From Diplonema japonicum (lineage: Eukaryota; Euglenozoa; Diplonemea; Diplonemida; Diplonemidae), in contig OZ025694.1 in the NCBI GenBank assembly GCA_964019335.1, positions 248,001-312,000 on the forward strand: a stretch of 64,000 nucleotides of DNA. Reading direction: 5' to 3'. Numbering within the stretch: the first letter of the stretch is position 1; each line of letters opens with the position of its first letter. The notes beneath the pieces are model-generated. The model worked only from the letters and a program-made list of their open reading frames with translations. It had not been told where the DNA came from and ran no database searches. Made by a program: the position numbers and the translations under genes. Positions 40,203 through 50,664 of this stretch are shown here, one piece after another.

Positions 40203-40672
40203 GTAGGAAGGGGATTTTAAGGATAGCACTGTGAAGAAAAAGAAAAACTTTTTTTCCCTCCCCCCCTCCCCCCCCCCCCCCGCCGTTCTTCGTCAGAGGG
40301 CTAACAGCTACCCTGAGAAAGAGAAAAAAAAATAAAAAAAAAAAAAAAATAAAAAAAGGAAAGAAATCTTGGGGGATGATTATTTTGACCTTTTTTCCCC
40401 CCCCGTCACCCCCCGCCCACCGATAACCGCGTGTACAGGGGGAGGGTTGCATCAGCAGCTCCCCCCTTTTCCTTTTTTTTTTCCCCTCCTTCTTTTTTTT
40501 TTTTTTTTTACCTCTAAGAAAAAAAGAGTAGTAAAGCAACTAACTTTGTTGGTTACAAAAACTACTTTTCTTTTTTTTTTGTATCACCCCCCCCCCCCCC
40601 CCCCCCCAACAACAAGAAAAAATAAAATCATGCAGGATCTTCTAAAAAAAAAAAAAAAAAAAAAAAAAGAAA
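40203..40672. other. Homopolymer spacer
   Basis: C-runs at about 40260-40281 and 40588-40607, T-runs and A-runs. An AAG at about 40614-40616 after the second C-run precedes the A-rich leader of the next gene. Confidence 0.4.
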
Positions 40673-41533
40673 ATGTCGACCGGATCCACTTTTTACAGTT
40701 ACGACGAACCGTCAAAAGTGTACAGTAAAACACGAAAGGCCGTTGGAGGTGACTTGATGTTGGAGAAGCTGAAGTCAATGGAGACCGACGGGCTCACCGT
40801 GAAGGACATGACAGTCCTCGACGGCGGCGCGGGCACAGGTAACTACAGTACATGGCTTGCCCCGATGGTGAAGAAAGTCGTGGCCTTCGAATTCAACGGT
40901 GGGATGATCAACACCCTGAAGCAGAGAGCAGAGGAGTCCGGCGTGGCCGACAAGATTGAAGTTGTTCAGGGCTCGCTTTTCGACAAGCTTCCTTTTGAGG
41001 ACAACACCTTCGACATGGTGACCATGAATCAAGTTGTTCACCATCTGGATGCTCTGGAGGGCACTGCAAAGGAAGGATTCCCAAGAAACAAATTTGTTGC
41101 AGAGGAGTACTACCGTGTCTTGAAGCCGAACGGGCACATCTGCATAAACTTCACCACACCTGAGCAGAATGTGGAGGCTTGGTGGTGGTCCACTAGTATG
41201 TTGCGAAATGCTGCTTCGACCTTCGCGCTTAGAATGCCTTCTCTTGAGATCCTCCAGAAGCACTACTCAGGTGCAGGTTTTAAGGACCTTACACCTGTTC
41301 CTATTCTCGAACCGCTTCAGGGGGATGCGCACTATGAGGCCCAAGCCTTGCTTAACGAGACCATCCGTAATGGGGACTCGTTGTTCGGGACCGTGCCAGA
41401 GGCGGAGCTAAAGGCCGCCCTCTCGAAGGTCACGGAGCTCATCAAGGAAGGAAAGGATAAGGAGTTCGTCGAGACCCACAGCAAGTGGGGGAAGACCCAC
41501 GGTCAGAGCACTACGCTAGTTGGCAGAAAGTAG
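40673..41533 (+). CDS. Class I SAM-dependent methyltransferase
   Basis: The 286-residue protein has the Rossmann-fold methyltransferase motifs in order: motif I VLDGGAGTG at 48-56, the acidic residue after the second strand in VVAFEFNGGM, VVQGSLFDKLPF as motif II region, FDMVTMNQVVHHL as motif III and YYRVLKPNGHICINF at the next strand. This arrangement matches the UbiE/Methyltransf_11 type of small-molecule methyltransferase. The C-terminal 90 residues form a helical extension of unknown purpose. No signal peptide or membrane span is seen, so it is probably cytosolic. The acceptor substrate cannot be predicted. The ATG follows a 24-base A-run and AGAAA. Confidence 0.85.
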   Translation: MSTGSTFYSYDEPSKVYSKTRKAVGGDLMLEKLKSMETDGLTVKDMTVLDGGAGTGNYSTWLAPMVKKVVAFEFNGGMINTLKQRAEESGVADKIEVVQGSLFDKLPFEDNTFDMVTMNQVVHHLDALEGTAKEGFPRNKFVAEEYYRVLKPNGHICINFTTPEQNVEAWWWSTSMLRNAASTFALRMPSLEILQKHYSGAGFKDLTPVPILEPLQGDAHYEAQALLNETIRNGDSLFGTVPEAELKAALSKVTELIKEGKDKEFVETHSKWGKTHGQSTTLVGRK

Positions 41534-41773
41534 AAGTTGTCTTGGCCATGGCTTGCTCGATATTTTTTGATTTAACTAAAGGTCGAAGCACTAGAAAAAG
41601 CCAAGAAACTGCAATGCAATCAAAAAACTTTTTTTGGGGGGGGGGCTAAACCTCTCGTCTTTTGAAAACAACCGGTCCTGGAAAAAAAAAAAGAAAAAAA
41701 AAAAAAGAAAAGAAAAGGATGTTCGCTGCATTTCAATAAAATAAAAAAAATCTTTTTTTTTTAAAAAAAAAAA
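41534..41773. other. Short intergenic spacer
   Basis: Unique sequence to about 41680, then A- and T-runs. Nothing recognised. Confidence 0.4.
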
Positions 41774-41855
41774 CAGGTGGTGGGGGATATTCCTCGTCGG
41801 TCATCACCGGTAAGCGCCCGAGTGGAAGAACGTAACACCGGCCTCCTTTAACTCT
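41774..41855 (+). mobile_element. SINE-like repeat, copy S3 (internally deleted)
   Basis: CAGGTGGTGGGGGATATTCC joins directly to CGTCGGTCATCACCGGTAAG, then CCCGAGTGGAAGAACG joins to ACACCGGCCTCCTTTAACTC. Compared with S5 it has lost about 40 bases near the start and about 160 in the middle. Confidence 0.8.
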
Positions 41856-42140
41856 AATTTTTATTTTTATTTTTTTAAATCTCTCCCCTTCTCACAAATC
41901 GATTCTCACAGAGAATCTGTTTTTTTTTTTTTTTTTTTTTTTTTTCCCTGTTTTTTTTTACACAAATACTAGTGGGGAGGGAGGCGCCCCTTTGCTTCTG
42001 AACACTTTTTTTTTTTTTGAAAGAACGAGTCTTTGGCTTGTCTAGGCAGAAGAGGGGCGTTGCTGTTGGCAACATGTTTTCGACATGTACCAGCAACGGC
42101 CATTTCCTCTTTTTTTGATTTTTTTTTTCTTATGCGGACG

Positions 42141-42176
<36 letters not shown>

Positions 42177-42700
42177 AAAACGACAATTGAAACATATGAA
42201 AGTGAAAGGAGGGGAAACAATTTTTTTTTTTTCATTTCTAACCTTTCGTTGTAAAAAAAAAAAGAGAAAAAAAGGAAAGTAAGTATAAAGAGAAAAGGGG
42301 GAACTCACACCCCCCTTTTCTGTTTCTTCCACCTCCCATCTTCTCCTCTTTTTCTCTCTTTTCTTCTCTCCGTTTAAAAAAAGAAGAAAAAAAAAAGATA
42401 TCCTTCACTTTTTATTTTATTTTTTTGTTCTCCCCACCTTCCTCTCTTTTTTTTTTTTTTATTCCCCCTTTTGTTTTTCTTTCTTTTTTTTTTTATCACC
42501 AGGAGACAAAGAAAATGCTGTCAATATTGCTAGAATAGGGATACGAAAAAATGGTGAAAGCATCGAGCTTTTATTTTTTTTTTCTTTCTCCTCTTTATCC
42601 CCAATACAAGCTTGCCTTCGTTAGCATTTCAATTCGACTTGAGGCAAGGAGAATTAGGCAAAATTTCTTCCCCCCCCCCCCCCTCCTTTCTTCTTCCTCG

Positions 42701-42746
<46 letters not shown>

Positions 42747-42815
42747 AAAAAACAACAAAATACACTCTTATTTTTTTTTTCTTTTTTTTTTTATGGTAAT
42801 CTTTTTTTTTATTAC
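41856..42815. other. Homopolymer spacer with a retroelement-like scrap
   Basis: A block at 42024-42112 (GAACGAGTCTTTGGCTTGTC to CATTTCCTC) resembles 26520-26632. The rest is T-, A- and C-runs, including a 40-base A-run near 42705-42744. No gene. Confidence 0.45.
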
Positions 42816-43850
42816 ATATGAGCTCGTCCGGACGAAAATGTCAACTCTTTTTTGGGCACCTCCGAAAATTTCTTGTTTTGATTATTTGAGCAAAAAAAGG
42901 GCAGCATGCAACCATAGGAAGATGACATATATGGTGTACATGACGCCGTTCTTTCAATTGCGATGCTTGTTTTGCCATGAGGGTGGCAGGCTTTGCAACC
43001 GGCTGCCCCCGGGAAGCGAAAAATAGAGGTCAGAAAAACGGCGAAAAATGTTTAAAATACAATCTTATTGCTTAAAATGCAGCATCTAGGGTGCATAAAA
43101 TTGGTGATCAAGCGCACTTGTGACCCCTGGGTACAACCCAGGGTCGGGTTACTGTTAAAAGTACTTAGCGAAAAATATATGGCGCCGCATAGCCCCCGAA
43201 AATCCGGTTTTTTACACCCTATTTTTTGGCTTTTTCAAGGGGTTCCTAAGGGATTTTGGCCTTTTTCAGAAAGACCAATTCTTAACACTTGCCTGCTCAT
43301 GCAGAGCTTCGACATTGGTATCTTTGGGGTCAAACTTTCATTCTCAACCCATCTGCTGAGGTTTTTCTTTTCTTTTGCACTCATAATACTTTAAAAGTGA
43401 AAAATTTGCTTTTTTAAGGGGTTTTAAAGGGATTTTAGCCTTAAATAGGCCAAAATGGCACTGTAAGGATAAGTTCTCCCCACCCCATTTTAATAGTGAT
43501 TTAGAGTCCAGCCCACCCAAAATGACCCCAAAGGTTTCACAGATTTTCAGTCTGCGTCCATTCCTCCTGTCACTTTTCACGGAAAAACGAAAATAAAAAT
43601 GGAGTCTGGGTTATGGGTAACTTCCAAATTGAATCGTTTGCCAAAAACCATTCTAAAAAACATGTTTTTGCACGTGCGTTTTAAAAATAAAACAAACGGC
43701 GAGCATTTTGACCTATATGGTGATCAAGCTTAGACTGCATTTCTGCACACAAAGTGGTGTCGGACTACTTTTTTACTTAGAAGTTTAACGGGGGTTTTCC
43801 GCCGCATAGGAGGGTCATTTGTTGACATTTTTTTCCGGACGAGCTCATAT
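42816..43850. mobile_element. 1035-base TIR element without coding capacity
   Basis: ATATGAGCTCGTCCGGACGA at the left and its inverted copy ending TCCGGACGAGCTCATAT at the right extend about 30 bases to GTCAAC/GTTGAC, with two differences. The interior shares GGGCAGCATGCAACCATAGG (42899) and AGTACTTAGCGAAA (43160) with the neighbouring piggyBac-like element. It may be a deletion derivative of a related transposon. Confidence 0.7.
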
Positions 43851-44025
43851 AATATAATAATATATAGATATATATATTTTTTTTTTTTTCCTTCTCCAAG
43901 TACAACAAACCCGCTCCATTTACTTTCCATCCCCCCTTTTCATTTAACAAAAGAAGAAAAGAAAAACACACACCTCCCCTTTCCCCCCCCTTTTTTTTTT
44001 AAAAAAACCTTTTTTTTTTCCTTAT

Positions 44026-45719
44026 CCCCTAAACGCCCGGAGCCTATCTACGGTACCCCCCCATTTTCGTTGTTGCTTTAAATACTCAAAAAAAGGGCAG
44101 CATGCAACCATAGGAAGGTGCAAGGAAAGGGTAAACGGTACTAAAATTTTCAATTCCAGGTGCCAGATTCAGATGAGAACACTTAACTATGTGTGTAAGA
44201 GGGGGATTGAAGGTGTACTTTTTATGTCCGATTTTGGGGGGTCTTGTCGTGGGGGGTCCGTGCTGTGGGATGAAAAAAGCAACTTGTGAGTTTTTTTCCA
44301 GCTGGGGTAGCATGCAAGGGTAAAAAACACGTTTTGCATAAGGGGGTTTTGCAACAGGGGCACCACGTTTGCACCTTCTTCCCGCACTCAGGAACAGCAC
44401 AGAGCACCCTCCTCACCTTCGTTCCGTTCATCATGGTCTCGGAGGTGTGATTTAGGGTCAAATCGAGACGTTTTGGATTTCTGAGTGAGGGAATCCTCAT
44501 TGCTAGTGATTTGCGCTTGGGGGTCGGTGACGGTGTTGTCGGGGGGTGTGTGCTATCGGTTTTTGGGGCATGGGTGAGAAGCTTGCCAACAAGTTCTTCT
44601 TCGAAGCTCGGGAAGCCATAATTTTTGCCACATTCCCTGCTCTTCTTCCAGATTATGGAGGAGTTGGCAACACTTTCGCTTTCCAGGACCCAATAAAAAA
44701 CGACTCCACTTCCGGGTTTTCATATGCCGAACTCCAGTCCCCTGGATCTGGTCTTGCCGGTCAGGGGTCGACAGCAAACCCTTAGGAGTCGACAGCACGC
44801 ATGACTAGGTCCTGTGTTGTGGACTTCTTGCTGAAAATGTTGATATTCGCCAGTTAACCGTTTTATGAGTCGCATGTAGCGATTACCTTGATGCCCACCG
44901 AGTTGCTTTTTCGTGGTGCCATGACTTTTATTGTTGTCGGGATAACACTGTCGTCAACAGACAACCACTTGCCAGGGGTCCGCACAGTCCTACACCGGTT
45001 GACAATGATGTCAAGAAACCTGCGCATGAGGTGCAGTTTCAGGCCTTCCAAATGTTTTCCAGGTTGTTAAAGGTGAGGTTGCGCTGTATGTCAACGAATC
45101 GGTTTGCTCATTTTCTCAAAAGCCTGGATGGTTAAATTAGAATTTGTTGTCCAGTAGCTCTTCATGTTCGGTGCCGAGTAAACCCATTAACAGGACCAAC
45201 CCAAGCCAAATTTTGTACTCTGGGATGGAAAGATTCAGATTCCGCTGTTTCTTTGAATCAAAACGACCGTTCGTGGAAGAAACTATGAGCTCAAGTACCG
45301 CGTGTGTAAAAAAAAAGATTAAAACACCCTCCTCATTGGCCGCTTCACCTAGAGGTGTCCTAAGCCCACCTTTTTACGGAAATGATATGTTTCGGGCCTT
45401 TGGGGGTATTTCTCCCACCCAAGCATCGTTTCCGGCCCCTCTTTGACCGCCTCATCGTCTTTTTCTTCTTTTTCTGACCAGTCGGGGGAGACTCACGTTT
45501 TCGCTGCTATTTTGACCATCTGATTTCATTTTAAGCCAACCCTGCCGGTTTCAATTAAAACAAAACTTTTAACGCAAAATGTAGTTCCAAGACAAAATAA
45601 ACCGCGCAACAATGCCATATTTTGAAAGTCCAGGGGCCGTGTTCAAAAAAAAAAGTACTTAGCGAAATAGCAAAATTTTGAAAATAAGGACAAAAACGTC
45701 CGCGCGGGCGTTTAGGGGG
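44026..45719 (-). mobile_element. piggyBac-like transposon with TTAT duplications
   Basis: The left end CCCCTAAACGCCCG and right end CGGGCGTTTAGGGG are inverted copies, with one extra G at the right. TTAT flanks both sides (44022-44025 and 45720-45723), a variant of the canonical TTAA duplication. The interior encodes a broken piggyBac transposase on the minus strand, and the termini read inward as expected for an entire element of 1694 bases. Confidence 0.85.
44222..45446 (-). pseudogene. Decayed piggyBac transposase
   Basis: Reading the minus strand from 45446 down: IWLGLVLLMGLL resembles the conserved helix early in the DDE domain, and YWTTNSNLTIQAFEKMSKPI matches the YW...MS.xRF region. 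Then come VRTPGKWLSVDDSVIP (SxDE-type catalytic block with D) and KSNSVGIKVIATCDS (the KPxxxGIK strand). The C-terminal cysteine-rich finger reads CPCCKTPLCKTCFLPLH near 44290-44345. Stops and frameshifts separate these parts. Family assignment is strong because motifs occur in order and the element ends fit. Confidence 0.8.
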
Positions 45720-45781
45720 TTATATTGAAAAATTTCAAAAAAAAAAAGAAAAAAAAACAAAAAAAAAAAAAAAAAAGAAAA

Positions 45782-47185
45782 ATGCGTCTTACAGTCTTCC
45801 TCGCCTTGGCAGCGACAACATTAGCTTCAAAGCAAAAAATCGCGGTCATCGGAGGCGGCTTCACAGGTGCCAGCACAGCATACTACTTAAATCAGCTTTG
45901 CGAGGACTGCTACGAGGTGACAATCTTTGAAGCACAAGACCGTTTGGGTGGAAGAGTCCTGCACCAGAAATGGCCCAACAGCAGCTTAATAGTCAACGCC
46001 GGTGGTGATGAATGGTCAAAGGTCAACACTTACTTGATGCAACTGATGCAAGAACTACCCATTGAAGAAGACACATACCCATCTAGACCCTACAAAACAA
46101 GCGGTTTATACCAAGGTGCAGGAAACCCTTGGATGCAAATGGCCGTCGATCGCAAAACTGACCCAAACTATGACAGTTCCGCGCTGATCATAGAAAAGCA
46201 AGTTCAGGAAGTCCAAGAATCTTTAAAATTAAACTACAAGGAGCGCGGGTTAAACCTAACCACGGGTAAGCCTTACGAGTCGATAGAAGAATTCGTAAGA
46301 TTCGGAGGTTTGGAATTGTTCACCGCAGATACAACAGCAACCCGTCTGGATAAAGTTGATGTTCTCATGATTAACAGAACTATCATCCCAGCGTGTCGGG
46401 ATATTTACGATCAAAGTATTGGGTTAAACAGTTTTGCTGGAATGGCGGTTGCTCTGTCGGCGCTGACCCCTGCGCATTCTTCTAAAGGTGGGAATGATCA
46501 AGTTGTCATGAAGCTTGTCGAAAAATCCGGTGCGAACACATTTTTATCATCGACGGTAGAAACAGTCTCGTTGCAGGCGAACGACAATGGTGCTGGGTCT
46601 TCATTTTACCTTTCTGTGAATCGTTCAAACCAAGGCCCGTTTGACAGGGTGGTGCTCGGTGCGCCGTTTGAAAACGCTGGGGTTTGGAACAACAACAACA
46701 CGGTTACTCCTATTAAATGGCAGGGATTTTCGCTTCCTTCATTCCCGCTGAGAAAATATCAGCATTGGTACGTGATTTGGGTCGAAGCCAAGGCAGCGAA
46801 CCCGGAAGCATTCGGGCTTTCCTCAAAGGATGTGGTACCCGACATAGCTCTTACGATGGCCAATTCCACTGCAAAATTTGTGAAGCTTGCAGCGGAGTAC
46901 GACCTCGAGAACGGGAACAAAGCGTTCCGGTTTTTCTCGAACGTCCCCATCACGAATCTTGATGAGCTTTTCACAGGGCTCACTTGGAACAAGACTTTCC
47001 ACTGGCCTTATACCTTCCCTGATCTCGCGCCGACATCGACTTTTCAGCCTGTCAAACTGCACGAAAGAATTTACTACCCGAATGCTTTGGAGTCGGTCGC
47101 GGTTGCAATGGAAATGGGTGTCATAGGAGGACGCAATGCGGCTATGCAGATTTATGCCGATGGGCAGAACCCTTCTAAGAAGTAA
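45782..47185 (+). CDS. Prenylcysteine-oxidase-like secreted flavoprotein
   Basis: The 467-residue protein opens with a signal peptide (MRLTVFLALAATTLAS). The FAD-binding site follows: VIGGGFTGAST at 22-32 and EAQDRLGGRV after the next strand. Later blocks match prenylcysteine oxidase: RDIYDQSIGLNSFAGM corresponds to its conserved YxQ...NAFxG segment, and the C-terminal VKLHERIYYPNALESVAVAM to its IYYLNxxExAAxxxE segment. The family oxidises the thioether of farnesyl- or geranylgeranyl-cysteine in the lysosome, releasing cysteine, an aldehyde and peroxide. The signal peptide and many NxS/T sites fit a lysosomal or secreted enzyme. A general flavin amine oxidase is the alternative. The start is at the end of the A-rich leader. 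Confidence 0.8.
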   Translation: MRLTVFLALAATTLASKQKIAVIGGGFTGASTAYYLNQLCEDCYEVTIFEAQDRLGGRVLHQKWPNSSLIVNAGGDEWSKVNTYLMQLMQELPIEEDTYPSRPYKTSGLYQGAGNPWMQMAVDRKTDPNYDSSALIIEKQVQEVQESLKLNYKERGLNLTTGKPYESIEEFVRFGGLELFTADTTATRLDKVDVLMINRTIIPACRDIYDQSIGLNSFAGMAVALSALTPAHSSKGGNDQVVMKLVEKSGANTFLSSTVETVSLQANDNGAGSSFYLSVNRSNQGPFDRVVLGAPFENAGVWNNNNTVTPIKWQGFSLPSFPLRKYQHWYVIWVEAKAANPEAFGLSSKDVVPDIALTMANSTAKFVKLAAEYDLENGNKAFRFFSNVPITNLDELFTGLTWNKTFHWPYTFPDLAPTSTFQPVKLHERIYYPNALESVAVAMEMGVIGGRNAAMQIYADGQNPSKK

Positions 47186-48165
47186 ATAAAAAAAATAAAT
47201 AAAAAAAGAAATTGTTTTTTTTGTTTTTTGTTTTTTGTTTTTTGTTTTTTGTTTTTTGTTTTTTGTTTTTTGTTTTTTGTTTTTTGTTTTTGTTTTGATA
47301 CAGCGCTTGAAAAAACAGCAGGTGCAGCACCAGTATTTCTTTTTTTTTTTTTTTTTTTTTTTTTCCCTTCGAAGAAATCCTGTAAATGGGGCGCACTTTG
47401 CCGCGAATTCTTTTTGTTTTTTGTTTTTTGTTTTAACAATATCATTTGTCGAGACTTTTTTTTTAAAAAAAAAAAAAAAAAGAAAAAGAAAAGAAAACTA
47501 GTTTGATGGCTACGTAATGAAGTTTATTATATTAGGGTAAAAGTCCGCTGTTGCGCTCAAGCAAATGAAACGCCCCTTTTTTTATAATGAACAGAACACA
47601 AGTTGTTATTTGTTAGTTATCATATAAAAAAGATTTTCTTTTTTTGTTGCCAGTGTTTCGCGTTACAAATAATCTCATTATTTAGGTAAAAAGAAAAAAA
47701 AGAAAAGTTTGCAACCCTTGCGCACAAATAAAACCCCCGCAAAAGAATTATTATTATTATTATTTTCTTTTTTTTTTTTGGGCAGTTCATCTTGTATTGT
47801 ATCCTTTTTTCCCCTACCCTGGGGAGGAGAAGAAAAAGAAAAAAAAAAAAGCAAGAAAGAAGAACTTTTTTAAAAAAAGAAGGGAACCATTTAGTATAAA
47901 CGTTTTTTTTTTTTTTTTTTAACACTTTATTTCTTTTTTTTTCTTCTTCTACTAACAATGAAAGAATAATAACTCCCTTCCCGCGCCCCCCTTCCCTCCT
48001 TTCCTTATCTCACCTGTTTCTTTTTTTTTTTCTTTTTTTTTCTCTACCTTCGCCACATTATTCTCTTTTTTTTTTTTTTTCCAAGAATGCGTCTTTTCTA
48101 CCTTTTCTACCAACTCGGCACGTACAAACAGCTGCCCGGTTTCTTTTTTTTTTTCATTTTTTCAT
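47186..48165. other. Spacer with a TTTTTTG repeat
   Basis: TTTTTTG is repeated about nine times at 47219-47295 and twice more near 47408-47432. An ATT microsatellite lies near 47747-47765. T- and A-runs fill the rest. No gene. Confidence 0.5.
47219..47300. repeat. TTTTTTG microsatellite
   Basis: Seven-base units in tandem. It is interstitial, close to a stop codon and flanked by ordinary spacer, so it is read as a microsatellite and not a telomere. Confidence 0.8.
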
Positions 48166-48362
48166 GGCATACATGGGAGCTAGGGAGGGTACTGAAGAAG
48201 GTGAAAGGAAGGAGGGCCTTCCCAGCGGACTGTGCACGAGGGTGCACACACAACGATCCATCGATCACCGAAGACAGGGAGAAACCGCTGCTGAAAGGGG
48301 ATAAGTGCAGGTAGTGGATGAGAACAAGGGGGCGTCTTACAAGGACTTCCTTTAACTCATAT
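48166..48362 (+). mobile_element. Internally deleted retrotransposon 3-prime copy
   Basis: ACATGGGAGCTAGGGAGGGT onward matches 37858-38190 closely. Two stretches are missing (corresponding to about 37953-37995 and 38013-38107), joined at CGATC and CCGAAGAC. It ends GACTTCCTTTAACTCATATA like the 38-kb copy. Confidence 0.85.
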
Positions 48363-49182
48363 ATATTTTTATTAAATGTCTCTTTTTTTTCTTTTTTTTT
48401 TTATTTGCACGAATGCTGGTTTTCGTTGCATGTTATTTTGAATCTCCTTTTTTCTTTTTCTTCTTTTTTTTTTTTTTGTTGAGGAGCTAAGTCCTCTGCT
48501 CCTCCCACTCCATTCTCTACGTGTGGCAAGTCTTCTATTTTGTTTTTTTTTCCCCCCTTTTTTTTTGGATGGGTTGTTTAAAACACGTTTCATTTCTTCA
48601 CTAACGGGGACCTGATAGTCACATGCACAGTACTTTATTTGACAAAAATTAAACTATTTGTTAGTTGGAAAATAGTACATAAAGAAGTAACGAAGGAAAG
48701 CGTTTTTGCAGTATATTCTTTGCAGGCACCCTTAAATAGTCTCTTTTTTTTTTCTTTTCTTTTTTTTGCTCCTTCTACTATTCTGCGGTCATTTTTCTTC
48801 AAGAGAATTAAGAAAGAATTGCGCAAAAAAAAAAAAATCTGGAAGGGGAAGAAGCAAAAGGTTTTATAAAAAGAAAAAGATAAAAATGAACGCCTTCTCC
48901 TTTTTTTTTTCCCCCCTTATATATTGATTTTGAAATCTTTTTTTGAGATTTAAAAAAAAAAATAAATAAAAAGAACGAAAAAAAAGAAAAGTTGCGAAAA
49001 AGAAGAGAGAACAGAAAAAAAAACTGAACCGCTCCATGTAAAAAAAAAAAAAGAAAAAAAAAATACCCCCCTGGTTTTTTTGTTCTTCTTTTCTTTTTTT
49101 TCCTTTCGAAAAAAAAAAAAAAAAAACCATTACTTTTGAGTAAAAGAGCACCCGGGACACCGGGGGGGGGAAAAAAAAATAC
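48363..49182. other. Homopolymer spacer
   Basis: No gene. Low-bias sequence at 48590-48735 is unassigned. The leader of the 49183 gene follows a G-run and A-run. Confidence 0.45.
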
Positions 49183-49845
49183 ATGAACCTTCACATAATA
49201 CTTGCACTCTCCGCCTCGGCTCTGCCGTCGGAAAGCAACAACACAAACCCCTTAAACTGGCGGCAAAATATAGCCATGATCACTATCGAAGCCAGCGATT
49301 TCGAAACCGCAGCAGCAGGCAGCAGGGTTGCATCAGAAAGGGCAAACGAGGTGCTCGGCAGCGAAGGATGGTCAGGTTGCGGTGAGGTGTGCAAAACAAG
49401 GGGAGGGGACGGGCCAATGTGCTTCCCGTGCAACAACCTGCAGCAAGGCGGGAATTCGTCAATCACCATCCAGCGTTTCACCTACACCCTTAGCGTTTAC
49501 AGCATGCTGACCCCAACGGGCGTGTACGAGTTCATAAAGACCAACCAGCAGTTTATGCATTTCAAGTTGTCCATTACCTACATTAGCCACACTGTCAACG
49601 GGCATAATTTCAACTCCCCGGAGTCGATACACCTAGAGTCTGTTGTCATCCTTTCCTTTGTGATTATCTGCTTGGTCACGCTTGCCGTCTGTTACTGCCG
49701 TCACATCACACCATCTTCCTTGCCGAGGAGCATGCCCTCTCCCACCCCCAACGAGCCTATAGATACTGCCGAAGAGGTTCACGGTGACAAGGGAAAACCC
49801 AAACGGGACAATAGTAGTGGTGATGAAGAGGTGACGAAGGTGTAG
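49183..49845 (+). CDS. Small single-pass type I membrane protein, unknown
   Basis: The 220-residue protein has an N-terminal hydrophobic segment (MNLHIILALSASALPS) that reads as a short signal peptide. An ectodomain of about 135 residues follows, with six cysteines including WSGCGEVCKT and MCFPCNN. One membrane span lies at about 153-170 (VVILSFVIICLVTLAVC), followed by a Ser/Pro/Lys-rich cytoplasmic tail of about 45 residues. The ectodomain matches no family I know. Its layout (signal, small Cys-containing domain, span, tail) suits a surface or secretory-pathway receptor or adaptor. It stops at TAG followed at once by TGA. Confidence 0.65.
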   Translation: MNLHIILALSASALPSESNNTNPLNWRQNIAMITIEASDFETAAAGSRVASERANEVLGSEGWSGCGEVCKTRGGDGPMCFPCNNLQQGGNSSITIQRFTYTLSVYSMLTPTGVYEFIKTNQQFMHFKLSITYISHTVNGHNFNSPESIHLESVVILSFVIICLVTLAVCYCRHITPSSLPRSMPSPTPNEPIDTAEEVHGDKGKPKRDNSSGDEEVTKV

Positions 49846-50664
49846 TGAAAATCTTCTTGTTTTTTTCCCTTATTTACATCGGGGAAAAGGAAAGGAAGAG
49901 AAAAAAAAAAGAAAACGAGAAGAAAAATGATGGGTTATTCCTTTTCAACCCCCCCCCCCCCTTTACCGTTACACTCGCTAAATCTAAATTTTTTTTCCCC
50001 CCTTTTTCTTTTTTTTTTTAGTTTAAAGAACAACACCCATATATTAAAAAAGAATTCGGTTGTCTTTTTGCTTTTTTTTTTTTTCTTTCGTTCCCCCTCC
50101 GAAGGGTACTCCAGTGGATTCCGCATCGGTCAGCTTGACTCTGCTGTTATCACCGGAATTGTTGTCCTCAGCCCCCAGGGGAAGGTAACGTCCCTATGCG
50201 GTATGAGCATCGCCTTTCTCAAGGCGGCGATCAATCACGTTCTTCAGAAAATGAAGAAGACTTATGTAGGTCACCACCCTCAGCTTTAGGGTCCTGCTGA
50301 CAATGGAAGGCCAGTTCTTGACCCCGAAGTCCCTTCGCCCTTCCAGGTTTCCCCATCCTGGTGCTCAAGAGGAGGGAGTATGAGATATTTATCCCGATCA
50401 GCTCGTCCGCTCTTCCACCCCTGAAAGAGCGATACCTCACAAAGACGGCTCTCTCGAAAACTTAGCACCTTTGTAGCGGATGGCGTGTTCGGTGCCGTAC
50501 CGGTGATTCTCTTGCCCTGACCTCATCCGTTCTGTGTGCTTTTGTGCAATGCTTCTGTGCAGATGCTCGGCATGGCCTTCCTAAGGTACCGTGTTTGCGT
50601 TGTAAATGAATTAGTAAAAAAAAGAAAGGACACAAAAGAGGGAAGAAAAAAAAAAAAAAAAGAA
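49846..50664. other. Spacer with a 450-base non-repetitive block
   Basis: After T-runs, 50095-50530 is of balanced composition and lacks homopolymers, unlike other spacers. A 67-codon reading within it (GYSSGFRIGQLDSAV to TYVGHHPQL, stop at 50287-50289) has no known match. It could be a decayed insertion, a short gene or a structured RNA. Confidence 0.4.

Noticed and set aside
47219-47300. Interstitial telomere repeat
   Set aside because: The unit TTTTTTG is not a known telomere unit and lies in an ordinary spacer; it is a microsatellite.
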